From NCBI RefSeq assembly GCF_019880405.1, contig NZ_CP082269.1, positions 1,984,001-2,048,000 on the forward strand: a stretch of DNA of 64,000 bases, in the 5' to 3' direction. This DNA comes from Enterobacter sp. C2. Its GTDB lineage: Bacteria > Pseudomonadota > Gammaproteobacteria > Enterobacterales > Enterobacteriaceae. Below, piece by piece: positions 7,754-16,475 of this stretch. The stretch's first letter is position 1, and each line of letters opens with the position of its first letter. The position numbers and the translations under genes are program-made. The notes beneath the pieces are model-generated. The model had not been told where the DNA came from. It made no database searches and saw only the letters and a program-made list of their open reading frames with translations.

Positions 7754-9238
7754 TTACAGATAGCGGGCGGTAAGATGCTGGCGGAAGTAGCGGCTGTTCA
7801 GCGCTTCGCCGGTGGCGGATTCAATTAGCTTAGCGGTCGTAAAGCGGCTGCCGTGCTGCCAGATATTCTGCCGCAGCCACTCGAACAGGGCGCTGAAATC
7901 CCCTTCTGCGATGGCGGCATCAAGGTTAGGCAGCGCGGTGCGTGCCGCGTGGAACAGCTGCGCGGCGTACATTGCGCCAAGGGTATAGGATGGGAAATAG
8001 CCAAAGCCGCCGTCGGTCCAGTGGATATCCTGCATGCAGCCGTCGCGGTAGTTGCCCACGGTCGAGATGCCCAACCAGTGCTGCATCTTCTCATCCCACA
8101 GGGCCGGAATGTCCTCTACCTCAATCTCACCGTTGATCAGCGCTCGCTCAATCTCATAGCGCAGGATCACATGCGCGGGGTAGCTCACCTCGTCAGCATC
8201 CACGCGGATGAGGCCAGGCTGCACCTGCTGGTTCCAGGCGATGAAATTCTCTTCGCTAAAGGCGGGCTGCGCGCCAAAACGGTCGATGACCGCTGGCAGG
8301 AGACGCTGTAAAAACGCCTTGCTGCGGCCAAGCTGCATCTCAAAGAACAGACTCTGCGATTCGTGCACGGCCATCGAGCGAGCCTCGGCGACCGGCTGTC
8401 CCAGCCAGGTGCGGGGCAGGTTCTGCTCGTAGCGGGCGTGGCCGGTTTCATGCACCACGCCAAAGAGGGCACCCAACAGATCGTTCTCGTCGTAGCGCGT
8501 GGTGATGCGCACGTCCTCCGGTACGCCGCCGCAGAAGGGGTGGGCGCTGATATCCAGACGGCCTGCGTCAAAATCAAAGCCCAGGGTATGCATTGCCGTC
8601 AGACCCAGCTCGCGCTGCTTCTCCACCGGGAACGGCCCGACCGGCGCGATAAGCTGGCGCTGGGCCTGCTTCGCTACCGCCTGATTAAGCAGATCCGGCA
8701 GCCAGGATTTGAGATCGGCAAACAGCACGTCGAGCTTCGCGGCAGTCATATCCGGCTCGTAGAGATCCAACAGCGCGTCGTAGGGGGTGCAGCCTTTTAC
8801 AGCCGCACGCAGCTTAGCCTCTTCACGACTGAGCTTGACCACCTCTTTAAGATTGGCGGAAAAACCTTCCCAGTCATTCGCCGGGCGCTGGCTACGCCAG
8901 GCGTGCTCGCAGCGGCTGCCCGCCAGCGATTTCGCCTCTACCAGCGACTCAGGGAGTACCGCCGCCTGCTGATAGTGGCGGGTCATCTCCCGCAGGTTGG
9001 CCTGCTCAACGTCGTTAAGATCCTCCTGCGCGGCCGCTTCAAACCACTGAGCCACCTTTTTATCCGTCAGGATCTGGTGTTTCAGGACGCTTAACTCCGC
9101 CAGCGCTTCGCCCCGGGCTGCACTCCCGGCAGAGGGCATCATCGTCATCATGTCCCAGCCGGCGATGGATGAGAGGTGAGAGAAACGGTAAAGACGCTGG
9201 AAGGTGCGGGTCAGTTGCTGGTAGTTGCTGGTGTCCAT
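7754..9238 (-). CDS. M32 family zinc carboxypeptidase (494 aa)
   Basis: The length matches thermostable carboxypeptidase 1 (M32, Taq type). The zinc motif is GVVHETGHARYEQ (HExxH) with downstream HESQSLFFE supplying the third ligand Glu, then EVSYPAHVILRYEIE, also conserved in M32. The enzyme removes C-terminal residues, in a Zn/Co-dependent way, and should be cytoplasmic, as no signal peptide is seen. It has its own ribosome binding site (GAGG before ATG 9238). From memory the gene is not in the K-12 asr-ynfM interval, so it is a lineage-specific addition or was lost in K-12. Confidence 0.92.
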   Translation of the reverse strand: MDTSNYQQLTRTFQRLYRFSHLSSIAGWDMMTMMPSAGSAARGEALAELSVLKHQILTDKKVAQWFEAAAQEDLNDVEQANLREMTRHYQQAAVLPESLVEAKSLAGSRCEHAWRSQRPANDWEGFSANLKEVVKLSREEAKLRAAVKGCTPYDALLDLYEPDMTAAKLDVLFADLKSWLPDLLNQAVAKQAQRQLIAPVGPFPVEKQRELGLTAMHTLGFDFDAGRLDISAHPFCGGVPEDVRITTRYDENDLLGALFGVVHETGHARYEQNLPRTWLGQPVAEARSMAVHESQSLFFEMQLGRSKAFLQRLLPAVIDRFGAQPAFSEENFIAWNQQVQPGLIRVDADEVSYPAHVILRYEIERALINGEIEVEDIPALWDEKMQHWLGISTVGNYRDGCMQDIHWTDGGFGYFPSYTLGAMYAAQLFHAARTALPNLDAAIAEGDFSALFEWLRQNIWQHGSRFTTAKLIESATGEALNSRYFRQHLTARYL

Positions 9239-9325
9239 TATGCCTCGTGTTGTGCTGATATAATTTGCTTACATTTCAAGATAACAGGACGCCTGCGCTG
9301 ATACCACTGTGAGAAAATGTCTATT

Positions 9326-9401
9326 GCCCGGCGGCGCTACGCTTGCACAGGTCTACGGTAACGCGCTGTTTGTAGGCTGGGCAAGCGGAGCGCTGCCCGG
9401 C
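9326..9401. repeat. Paired REP/BIME-type palindromic repeat
   Basis: Two inverted units face each other: GCCCGGCGGCGCTACGCTTG (from 9326) and its approximate complement ending GCGCTGCCCGGC (to 9401). This is the usual form of REP/BIME elements in Enterobacter and Klebsiella intergenic DNA, here between the convergent/tandem ends of the M32 and ynfM genes. Confidence 0.7.
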
Positions 9402-9431
9402 ACGTTCAGATGTGAAGGGTTAGGATATAAG

Positions 9432-10688
9432 CTACGCAGAGAGACGGCGGTGCAGGGTACGGCCCACCAGCAGCGCGGCCAGCAGCATCACGGCAATAAA
9501 ACCGCCGACGCCGTTCCAGCCATAGCTGTGCCAGAACAGACCACCCAGCGTCCCGGCCAGGCTCGATCCCAGGTAATAGCTAAACAGATAGAGCGATGAA
9601 GCCTGGCCTTTAGCCCGGCGCGCTCGCGGACCGATCCAGCTGCTGGCGACCGAGTGGGCGGCGAAGAAGCCAGCAGAGAAGAGCAGCATGCCGGCAAAAA
9701 TCAGCCCCAGCGACGAGAAGAGCGTCAGCAGCACGCCGCCCAGCATAATCCCCGTTGAAGCCAGCATCACTGGCCCACGGCCAAAGCGTGCGGTCATCGC
9801 CCCGGCTTTGGGCGAGCTCCAGGTCCCGGTCAGGTAAGCCACCGAAAGCAGGCCTACCACTGCCTGACTAAGCTGCCACGGGGTTTGCATCAGGCGATAG
9901 CCAATGTAGTTAAACAGAGTGACAAACGATCCCATCAGCAGGAAGCCGGTTAAAAACAGCAGCGGCAGGCCGCGATCGCGCCAGTGCAGGCGAAAGTTGA
10001 TCATCAGCGACCGGGGGCGCAGCGAGGCAGGACGAAAATGACGCGACTCCGGAAGAATTTTCCAGAACATCAGCGCCGAGGCCAGGGCAAAGCAGCCGAT
10101 AACCGCCAGGGCGATACGCCAGCTAAAGAAGTCGGTAAATACACCGCTGAGCAGGCGTCCGCTCATACCGCCGATAGAGTTACCGCTGATGTAGAGCCCC
10201 ATCGAAAAGGCCACTACGCTGGGGTGGATCTCCTCGCTCAGGTAGGTCATCCCGACCGCCGCCACGCCGCTCAGCGACAGCCCTATCAGCGCGCGCATGA
10301 TCAAAATGCCGTGCCAGCTGGTCATCATCGTTGAGAGCAGCGTACAGCAGGAGGCCAGCAGCAGAGCGGTGACCATCACCGGCTTACGGCCGATGGCATC
10401 CGAGAGCGGGCCGGTGAAGAGCAGCCCAATAGCCAGCATGGCGGTAGAGATTGAGAGCGAGATACTGCTGCTGGCCGGTGAGACGCCGAACTCGTGGGAG
10501 AGTACCGGCAGGATCGGCTGCACGCAGTAGAGCAGGGCGAAGGTCGCCAGTCCGGCGGAGAAGAGTGCCAGCGTGACGCGCATAAACTGAGGAGTGCCGC
10601 GTTTAATATAGGGCGTGGCGGGAACAGCGGTGGTTTGCACGTCGGCATCGCTCGCCGGGGCGAAGTCAACGACAGTAGTACGGCTCAC
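9432..10688 (-). CDS. ynfM: YnfM MFS transporter (418 aa)
   Basis: A 12-helix major facilitator protein, nearly the same as E. coli YnfM over long stretches (IKRGTPQFMRVTLALFSAG, GPLSDAIGRKPVMV, YLSEEIHPS). The motif-A loop GPLSDAIGRKPV sits between helices 2 and 3. It is a putative drug/sugar proton antiporter of the inner membrane with no firmly known substrate. The start is GTG 10688, preceded by AAGGATCC. It is transcribed away from the LysR gene ynfL, a divergent arrangement that usually means YnfL controls ynfM. Confidence 0.93.
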   Translation of the reverse strand: MSRTTVVDFAPASDADVQTTAVPATPYIKRGTPQFMRVTLALFSAGLATFALLYCVQPILPVLSHEFGVSPASSSISLSISTAMLAIGLLFTGPLSDAIGRKPVMVTALLLASCCTLLSTMMTSWHGILIMRALIGLSLSGVAAVGMTYLSEEIHPSVVAFSMGLYISGNSIGGMSGRLLSGVFTDFFSWRIALAVIGCFALASALMFWKILPESRHFRPASLRPRSLMINFRLHWRDRGLPLLFLTGFLLMGSFVTLFNYIGYRLMQTPWQLSQAVVGLLSVAYLTGTWSSPKAGAMTARFGRGPVMLASTGIMLGGVLLTLFSSLGLIFAGMLLFSAGFFAAHSVASSWIGPRARRAKGQASSLYLFSYYLGSSLAGTLGGLFWHSYGWNGVGGFIAVMLLAALLVGRTLHRRLSA

Positions 10689-10797
10689 GGAGGATCCTTA
10701 GTGGTCTATAACAGCGGGTAAGTAACTACCGCTAAGAGTAGGAAAATGTAAATATTCTGTCTAATATATTAATAATCTCAAATGATACATTAAACAT

Positions 10798-11718
10798 ATG
10801 AATATCGAACTGCGTCACCTGCGCTACTTTATTGCCGTGGCCGAAGAGCTACATTTTGGTCATGCGGCAGCCCGGCTAAATATTTCCCAGCCGCCGCTCA
10901 GCCAGCAGATCCAGCTGCTTGAGCAGCAGGTCGGTGCCCGACTGCTGGCCCGAACCAACCGCAGCGTCGCGCTGACCCCGGCGGGAAGGCAGTTTTTGAT
11001 CGATAGCCGACAGATCCTCAGCCAGGTCGATGACGCTGCCGCCCGCGCCGCCCGGCTGCATCAGGGGCAGAGCGGGGAGCTCCGGGTCGGCTTTACCTCT
11101 TCCGCGCCTTTTATTAAAGCAGTCTCTGACACCCTTTCGACCTTCCGACGGCGCTACCCGGACGTGCATCTGCAAACCCGAGAGATCAATACCCGGGAGC
11201 AGATCGCCCCTCTGCACGAGGGAACCCTGGATCTGGGCCTGATGCGCAATACCGCGCTGCCGGAAACGCTGGCGTGGGAGGTGATCCTGCGCGAGCCGCT
11301 GCTGGCGATGGTCCCGCGCGATCATCCCCTGGCGGCACAGCCCAGGGTTACGCTGAGCGAATTGGCAAAGGAGCCGTTTGTCTTTTTCGACCCCCATGTC
11401 GGGACGGGACTGTACGACGATATTCTTGGCCTGCTGCGCCGTTACGGCCTGGTACCGCGTATTGCCCAGGAGGTCGGCGAGGCGATGACCATTATTGGGC
11501 TGGTGGCCGCTGGACTGGGCGTGTCGATCCTGCCCGCGTCGTTTTGCCGGGTTCAGCTCAGCGAGATGTGCTGGCTGCCGATTGCCGAAGCCGATGCGGT
11601 CTCGCAGATGTGGCTGGTGTGGTCGAAGCATCACGAGCAGGGCGCGGCCGCGCTGCATTTCAAGCAGCAGCTGCTGGAAAGCGTTAAAAGTGAACAGAAT
11701 TTATCCCGCAGAGGATGA
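10798..11718 (+). CDS. ynfL: YnfL LysR-family regulator (306 aa)
   Basis: N-terminal winged helix-turn-helix (MNIELRHLRYFIAVAEELHF, then AAARLNISQPPLSQQIQLLE) and a C-terminal LysR substrate-binding domain with two lobes. Length and order next to ynfM and mlc match E. coli ynfL. It is probably an activator or repressor of the divergent ynfM gene with a shared 109-bp control region. Effector unknown. Confidence 0.92.
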   Translation: MNIELRHLRYFIAVAEELHFGHAAARLNISQPPLSQQIQLLEQQVGARLLARTNRSVALTPAGRQFLIDSRQILSQVDDAAARAARLHQGQSGELRVGFTSSAPFIKAVSDTLSTFRRRYPDVHLQTREINTREQIAPLHEGTLDLGLMRNTALPETLAWEVILREPLLAMVPRDHPLAAQPRVTLSELAKEPFVFFDPHVGTGLYDDILGLLRRYGLVPRIAQEVGEAMTIIGLVAAGLGVSILPASFCRVQLSEMCWLPIAEADAVSQMWLVWSKHHEQGAAALHFKQQLLESVKSEQNLSRRG

Positions 11719-11790
11719 AAATGTGCGGTAAATCACAAGGCTAATCAAAAATTTGACGGCCTCAAGGAACTGCTTCACCATAGCCTAAAG

Positions 11791-11814
11791 TTTATTTCGA
11801 AGCGCGAAAATAAA
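11791..11814 (+). promoter_or_regulatory. Mlc operator upstream of mlc (autoregulation)
   Basis: A 24-bp imperfect palindrome: TTTATTTCG on the left and CGAAAATAAA on the right, around a short GC-rich centre. This is the AT-flanked TTTCG/CGAAA pattern of Mlc/NagC sites. It lies 11 bp before the mlc start codon, so it suits autorepression, which is known for E. coli mlc. Confidence 0.75.
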
Positions 11815-11825
11815 GGGAGCAAGAG

Positions 11826-13046
11826 GTGGTTGCTGATAGTACGCCCGGCCATATTGATCAGATTAAGCAGACTAATGCAGGAGCCGTTTACCGGCTTATC
11901 GATCAGCTAGGCCCGGTTTCACGTATCGATCTGTCGCGTCTGGCGCAGCTTGCCCCCGCCAGCATTACCAAGATTGTCCGTGAAATGCTAGAAGCGCACC
12001 TGGTGCAGGAGACGGAGATCCAGGATCCAGGTAGCCGAGGGCGTCCTGCCGTGGGCCTGATGGTAGAAACCGAGGCCTGGCACTACCTCTCGTTGCGCAT
12101 CAGCCGGGGGGAGATCCATCTCGCCCTGCGCGACCTCAGCAGCAAGCTGGTGGTTGAAGAGCAGCTTGAGCTGCCTTTACACGCCGATACGCCCTTCGCC
12201 AGCCGCATTATTCAGCACATCGACCAGTTCTTTATTCGCCACCAGAACAAGCTCGAACGGTTGACCGCCATCGCCATCACCTTGCCGGGTATCATCGATA
12301 CCGAGAACGGCATCGTGCACCGCATGCCGTTCTATGAAGACGTTAAAGACATGGCGCTGGGGGAGGCCCTTGAGCGCCATACCGGCGTGCCGATCTATAT
12401 TCAGCATGACATCAGCGCCTGGACCATGGCGGAAGCGCTGTTTGGCGCATCCCGTGGCGCGCGGGATGTTATCCAGGTGGTGATCGACCACAACGTTGGC
12501 GCGGGGGTGATCACCGACGGCCGCCTGCTGCACGCGGGCAGCAGCAGCCTGGTTGAGATAGGCCATACCCAGGTCGATCCCTACGGCAAACGCTGCTACT
12601 GCGGCAACCACGGCTGTCTGGAAACCATCGCCAGCGTAGAGAGCGTGCTGGAGCTGGCGCAGCAGCGCATGAGCCAGTCGATGAGCTCGCAGCTGCACGG
12701 TCAGCCGCTTACCGTAGCGTCGCTCTGCCAGGCCGCGCGCGAGGGGGACCGGCTGGCGACGGATATTATCACCGGCGTAGGTACCAACGTCGGGCGCATT
12801 CTGGCTATCATGGTCAACCTGTTTAATCCGCAAAAAATTCTTATCGGTTCACCCCTGAGCCAGGCCGCCGATATTCTCTTTCCAGCCATTAGCAGCTGCA
12901 TTCGCCAGCAGTCGCTGCCCGCCTATAGCCGACACATCACTGTCGAAAGCACGCAGTTCTCTAATCAGGGCACCATGGCGGGTGCCGCGCTGGTAAAAGA
13001 CGCGATGTATAACGGTTCGTTGCTGATTCGACTGTTGCAGGGGTAA
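11826..13046 (+). CDS. mlc: Mlc (DgsA) global sugar-uptake repressor (406 aa)
   Basis: ROK-family repressor with an N-terminal winged helix-turn-helix (SRIDLSRLAQLAPASITKIV) and a ROK domain with the zinc motif GHTQVDPYGKRCYCGNHGC (one His and three Cys). The GTG start (11826) and first residues match E. coli Mlc. Mlc represses ptsG, ptsHI, manXYZ and malT and is pulled from DNA to the membrane by unphosphorylated EIICB-Glc when glucose enters. The C-terminal helix (SLLIRLLQG) needed for EIIB contact is intact. An operator-like palindrome precedes it, and bioD2 follows 125 bp downstream. Confidence 0.97.
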   Translation: MVADSTPGHIDQIKQTNAGAVYRLIDQLGPVSRIDLSRLAQLAPASITKIVREMLEAHLVQETEIQDPGSRGRPAVGLMVETEAWHYLSLRISRGEIHLALRDLSSKLVVEEQLELPLHADTPFASRIIQHIDQFFIRHQNKLERLTAIAITLPGIIDTENGIVHRMPFYEDVKDMALGEALERHTGVPIYIQHDISAWTMAEALFGASRGARDVIQVVIDHNVGAGVITDGRLLHAGSSSLVEIGHTQVDPYGKRCYCGNHGCLETIASVESVLELAQQRMSQSMSSQLHGQPLTVASLCQAAREGDRLATDIITGVGTNVGRILAIMVNLFNPQKILIGSPLSQAADILFPAISSCIRQQSLPAYSRHITVESTQFSNQGTMAGAALVKDAMYNGSLLIRLLQG

Positions 13047-13126
13047 CAAATTTGCACAGTTGTAGGAAAAATTGCGCTACCTCAAATTAGCCCCTGGCGA
13101 CTTAACTTAGACTTTCTCCTCTGAAT

Positions 13127-13152
13127 TATTTTCGTGGTGTATATTTTCGCGG
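13127..13152 (+). promoter_or_regulatory. Two direct TATTTTCGYGG repeats before bioD2
   Basis: TATTTTCGTGG (13127-13137) and TATTTTCGCGG (13142-13152) are direct repeats 15 bp apart in the mlc-bioD2 spacer. Each resembles a Mlc half site. Role is a guess: Mlc control of bioD2, or coincidence. Confidence 0.3.
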
Positions 13153-13171
13153 CAAAACGGTGGAGTAAGTG

Positions 13172-13867
13172 ATGCTTAAGCGTTTCTTTATTACGGGTAC
13201 CGATACGGCTGTCGGGAAGACAGTGGTCTCCCGCGCACTTCTGCAGGCGCTGGCAAACAGCGGCAGAAGCGTAGCCGGCTACAAACCAGTGGCGAAAGGG
13301 AGTAAAGAGACGCCTGAGGGCCTGCGCAACAAAGATGCGCTGGTGCTGCAAAACGTCTCGACCCTGGCGCTACCCTACGAGGCGGTGAACCCCATCGCCC
13401 TGAGCGAGGATGAGAGCAGCGTGGCCCACAGCTGCCCCATTAACTATGGCCTGCTGTCCAAAGGGCTTGCGCACCTGACCGACCGTGTCGATCACGTGGT
13501 GGTCGAAGGCACCGGTGGCTGGCGCAGCCTGATGAACGATCTGCGTCCGCTCTCCGACTGGGTGGTGCAGGAGCAGCTGCCGGTGATTATGGTGGTGGGG
13601 ATCCAGGAGGGCTGTATCAACCATGCTCTGCTGACCGCTCAGGCGATCGCCAGCGACGGCCTGCCGCTGATTGGCTGGGTCGCTAACCGTATCAACCCTG
13701 GCCTTGCCCACTATGCTGAGATCATTAACGTGCTGGGTAAAAAGATCCCCGCGCCGATGATCGGTGAGCTACCCTATCTGCCCCGCGCCGAGCAGCGCGA
13801 CCTGGCACACTATATCGACGTAACCCTGCTGACCCGAACGCTGATCGCCGATCGCGTGCTGGCCTAA
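13172..13867 (+). CDS. bioD2: Dethiobiotin synthetase BioD2 / YnfK (231 aa)
   Basis: ATP-dependent carboxylase of the BioD family: P-loop TGTDTAVGKTVVS at the N-terminus, VVVEGTGGWRSL (Walker B region) and VANRINP nucleotide-specificity loop. Product and gene place (after mlc) match E. coli YnfK/BioD2, a second BioD that makes dethiobiotin from DAPA, CO2 and ATP and whose physiological use is unclear. I chose ATG 13172 (MLKRFF) over GTG 13169 because it matches the E. coli N-terminus. Biotin is also the prosthetic group of the urea carboxylase encoded next door, a suggestive but unproven link. Confidence 0.93.
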   Translation: MLKRFFITGTDTAVGKTVVSRALLQALANSGRSVAGYKPVAKGSKETPEGLRNKDALVLQNVSTLALPYEAVNPIALSEDESSVAHSCPINYGLLSKGLAHLTDRVDHVVVEGTGGWRSLMNDLRPLSDWVVQEQLPVIMVVGIQEGCINHALLTAQAIASDGLPLIGWVANRINPGLAHYAEIINVLGKKIPAPMIGELPYLPRAEQRDLAHYIDVTLLTRTLIADRVLA

Positions 13868-13876
13868 TCCGATGAC

Positions 13877-13899
13877 TGCGGCTCGCTCTGGGAGCCGCA
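13877..13899. terminator. Hairpin between convergent bioD2 and urtE
   Basis: TGCGGCTC (13877-13884) pairs with GAGCCGCA (13892-13899) over a 7-base loop, in the 47 bp between the ends of bioD2 and urtE. The symmetrical position suggests a bidirectional terminator, though no T-run follows. Confidence 0.5.
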
Positions 13900-13914
13900 C
13901 GCTGAAAGCCGCGG

Positions 13915-14613
13915 CTATATCGCCACCAGATTGCGCACGCCGTGGCTCTCCATCTCTTCGCCTCTGCCGCGCTGAACGATCGCTCCCCGGGACATCACCA
14001 GGTAGCTGTCCGCCAGCTCGGCGGCAAAGTCATAAAACTGCTCTACCAGCAGGATCGCCATGTCGCCGCGCGCGGCCAGGGTTTTAATTACCACGCCAAT
14101 CTCTTTGATCACCGAGGGCTGGATCCCCTCCGTCGGTTCATCAAGGATCAGCAGCTGAGGCCGACAGGCCAGCGCCCGGCCAATGGCTAACTGCTGCTGT
14201 TGGCCGCCGGAGAGATCGCCCCCGCGCCGCTGCTTCATCTCCCGCAGCACCGGGAACAGGTCGTAGATCTCATCGGGAACCTGCCTGGCCTGCGAACCGG
14301 TAAAGCGCGCAAGGCCCATCAGCAGGTTCTCCTCAACCGTCAGCCGGGGAAAGATCTCCCGCCCCTGCGGCACATAGGCCATGCCGCTGCGCACCCGCTG
14401 GTGGGGTTTCTGCCGATTGATGGGTTTACCCTGCCAGCTAATGGTCCCGGACTTTGCCGGGATTAACCCCATCAGGCACTTCAGCAGGGTCGTTTTCCCC
14501 ACGCCGTTGCGCCCCAGCAAACAAGTCACCTCGCCAGGATGCGTCGCAAACGAGAGGCCGCGCAGGATATGGCTTCCGCCGTAGTATTGATGCAGTTCAT
14601 TCACTTCCAGCAT
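13915..14613 (-). CDS. urtE: UrtE urea ABC transporter ATPase (232 aa)
   Basis: ABC ATPase of the LivF/UrtE branch: Walker A GRNGVGKTT, Q-loop YVPQG, signature LSGGQQQQLAIGRAL, Walker B LLILDEPTEGI. The UrtE-typical EPTEGIQPS replaces the LivF form. It starts at ATG 14613, one base after the urtD stop; a longer frame reaching 14733 is not needed. With UrtD it powers high-affinity urea import through UrtBC. It is the last gene of the urea operon. Confidence 0.93.
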   Translation of the reverse strand: MLEVNELHQYYGGSHILRGLSFATHPGEVTCLLGRNGVGKTTLLKCLMGLIPAKSGTISWQGKPINRQKPHQRVRSGMAYVPQGREIFPRLTVEENLLMGLARFTGSQARQVPDEIYDLFPVLREMKQRRGGDLSGGQQQQLAIGRALACRPQLLILDEPTEGIQPSVIKEIGVVIKTLAARGDMAILLVEQFYDFAAELADSYLVMSRGAIVQRGRGEEMESHGVRNLVAI

Positions 14614-14614
14614 G

Positions 14615-15406
14615 TTAACGCCCCAGATAAACGTCAATAACCTGTTCATTCGCCTGCACGTCGCGCAGGGAACCCTCGGCCAGCACCTGGCCCTGGTGCA
14701 GCACCGTAACGTGATCGGCAATGGTATCGACAAAGCCCATATCGTGCTCCACCACCATCAGGGAGTGCTTGCCTGCCAGGGTGCGAAACAGCTCGGCGAT
14801 ATACTCGGTCTCGGCGTCCGTTAGCCCGGCGGCTGGCTCGTCGAGCAGCAGCAGGTGTGGCTCCTGTACCAGCAGCATGCCGATCTCCAGAAACTGCTTC
14901 TGGCCGTGGGAGAGCAGCCCCGCCTGACGCTGGCTCTGATTTGCCAGCCGCAGCAGCTCAAGGGTTTCGTCGATGCGATCCCGCTGCTCGCCGCTGAGCG
15001 TCGCCCGCAGACTGGCCCAGACCGATTTGTCGGTTTTCAGGGCAATCTCTAGATTCTCCGCCACCGTCAGCGCCTCAAATACCGTCGGCTTCTGAAACTT
15101 GCGCCCGATGCCCGCGCGGGCAATCTCCACCGGGGAGAGCTGGGTCAGGTCGATATTCTGGTCGTAAACCACGCTACCGCTGTCTGGGCGAGTCTTGCCG
15201 GTGATCACATCCATCAGCGTGGTTTTGCCTGCGCCGTTGGGGCCGATGATGCAGCGCAGTTCGCCGACGCCAATCGCCAGCGTCAGGTCGGTGAGGGCGC
15301 GGAAGCTGTCGAAGGAGACGTTGATATTCTCCAGCATCAGCACCGGGTCGGTGGTCTCCCGGTAGCGATCCTGCGGCAGCGGCTGGGTAAAAAGGGTGTC
15401 AGTCAT
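14615..15406 (-). CDS. urtD: UrtD urea ABC transporter ATPase (263 aa)
   Basis: LivG/UrtD-type ABC ATPase: Walker A GPNGAGKTT, IGRKFQKPTVF Q-loop, LSHGQKQFLEIGMLL signature and LLLLDEPAAGLTD Walker B. The altered signature LSHGQKQ (not LSGGQ) is typical of UrtD. It partners UrtE beneath the UrtBC permease. The start (15406) overlaps the urtC stop by 8 bp, indicating translational coupling. Confidence 0.93.
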   Translation of the reverse strand: MTDTLFTQPLPQDRYRETTDPVLMLENINVSFDSFRALTDLTLAIGVGELRCIIGPNGAGKTTLMDVITGKTRPDSGSVVYDQNIDLTQLSPVEIARAGIGRKFQKPTVFEALTVAENLEIALKTDKSVWASLRATLSGEQRDRIDETLELLRLANQSQRQAGLLSHGQKQFLEIGMLLVQEPHLLLLDEPAAGLTDAETEYIAELFRTLAGKHSLMVVEHDMGFVDTIADHVTVLHQGQVLAEGSLRDVQANEQVIDVYLGR

Positions 15407-16475
15407 GCTTTCTCCGCTTCAGCAAACCAATAACGCCGCGCGGTAAAAACAGCGTGACGAGGATAAACATCAGGCCCAGGAAAAAGAGCCAGTACTCCGG
15501 GAAGGCCACGGTGAAGAAGCTCTTCGCTCCGTTGACGATGCCCGCGCCCAGCAGCGGCCCGATCAGCGTGCCGCGCCCGCCCAGCGCTACCCAGATGGCG
15601 GCTTCGATGGAGTTAGTGGGCGACATCTCGCTTGGGTTGATAATGCCTACCTGCGGCACGTAGAGCGCCCCGGCAAGGCCGCAGAGTACGGCGGAGAGCG
15701 TCCAGACAAAGAGCTTGAATCCCTGCGGATCGTAACCGCAAAACATCAGCCGGTTCTCGGCATCGCGCACCGCGGTGAGCACCCGGCCAAACTTGCTGCG
15801 CGCCAGCGCCATGCCAATGCCCAGCGCAGCGATCAGCAGCAGCACGGTGGCGATAAACAGGCCGATCCGCGTTCCGGTAGCGGTAACCGGGAAGCCGAGC
15901 AGGGTGGTAAAGCCGGTGAAGCCGTTGTTACCCCCGAAGCCGGTTTCATTGCGGAAGAAAAGCAGCATCCCGGCATAGGTCAGCGCCTGGGTCATGATCG
16001 AGAAGTAGACGTCTTTAATGCGCGAGCGGAAGGCAAAGTAGCCAAACAGCAGCGCCAGCAGGCCCGGCAGCAGGACGATCAGGCACAGCGCCCACGCAAA
16101 ATGCTGGGTGCCGGTCCAGAACCACGGCATCTCGCTCCACGAGAGAAAGGTCATAAAGGCCGGGAGGCCGTCGCCCGCCGCCTGGCGCATCAGGTACATG
16201 CCCATCGCGTAGCCGCCAAGCGCAAAGAACAGCCCGTGCCCCAGCGACAGCAGGCCAGCGTAGCCCCAGACCAGATCCAGCGCGACGGCAACGATGGCGT
16301 AGCAGAGGATCTTGCCCACCAGCGTCAGGGTGTAGGCGGACATCGCCAGGGGATGATCCTGCGGTAGCAGGGCCAAAAAAGGCAGGGCCAGCAGCAGGAC
16401 GATAATGCCCAGCGTCAGGGTGCGCGTCAGACGGGGCGCACGCTGCGCCAGCGTCAGGGTGATAGGTTGGCTCAT
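15399..16475 (-). CDS. urtC: UrtC urea ABC transporter permease (358 aa)
   Basis: Branched-chain-amino-acid-type permease of the LivM/UrtC family with about 10 hydrophobic segments and motifs such as WGYAGLLSLGHGLFFALGGY and EAAIWVALGGRGTLIGPLLG. It forms the inner-membrane channel with UrtB. It overlaps urtB by a single base at the stop/start junction and urtD by 8 bp, so the three are made from one message. Confidence 0.93.
   Translation of the reverse strand: MSQPITLTLAQRAPRLTRTLTLGIIVLLLALPFLALLPQDHPLAMSAYTLTLVGKILCYAIVAVALDLVWGYAGLLSLGHGLFFALGGYAMGMYLMRQAAGDGLPAFMTFLSWSEMPWFWTGTQHFAWALCLIVLLPGLLALLFGYFAFRSRIKDVYFSIMTQALTYAGMLLFFRNETGFGGNNGFTGFTTLLGFPVTATGTRIGLFIATVLLLIAALGIGMALARSKFGRVLTAVRDAENRLMFCGYDPQGFKLFVWTLSAVLCGLAGALYVPQVGIINPSEMSPTNSIEAAIWVALGGRGTLIGPLLGAGIVNGAKSFFTVAFPEYWLFFLGLMFILVTLFLPRGVIGLLKRRKHD

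Noticed and set aside
9326-9401. Possible CRISPR-like repeat
   Set aside because: Only two inverted units, the form of a REP/BIME pair; no regular spacers or cas genes.
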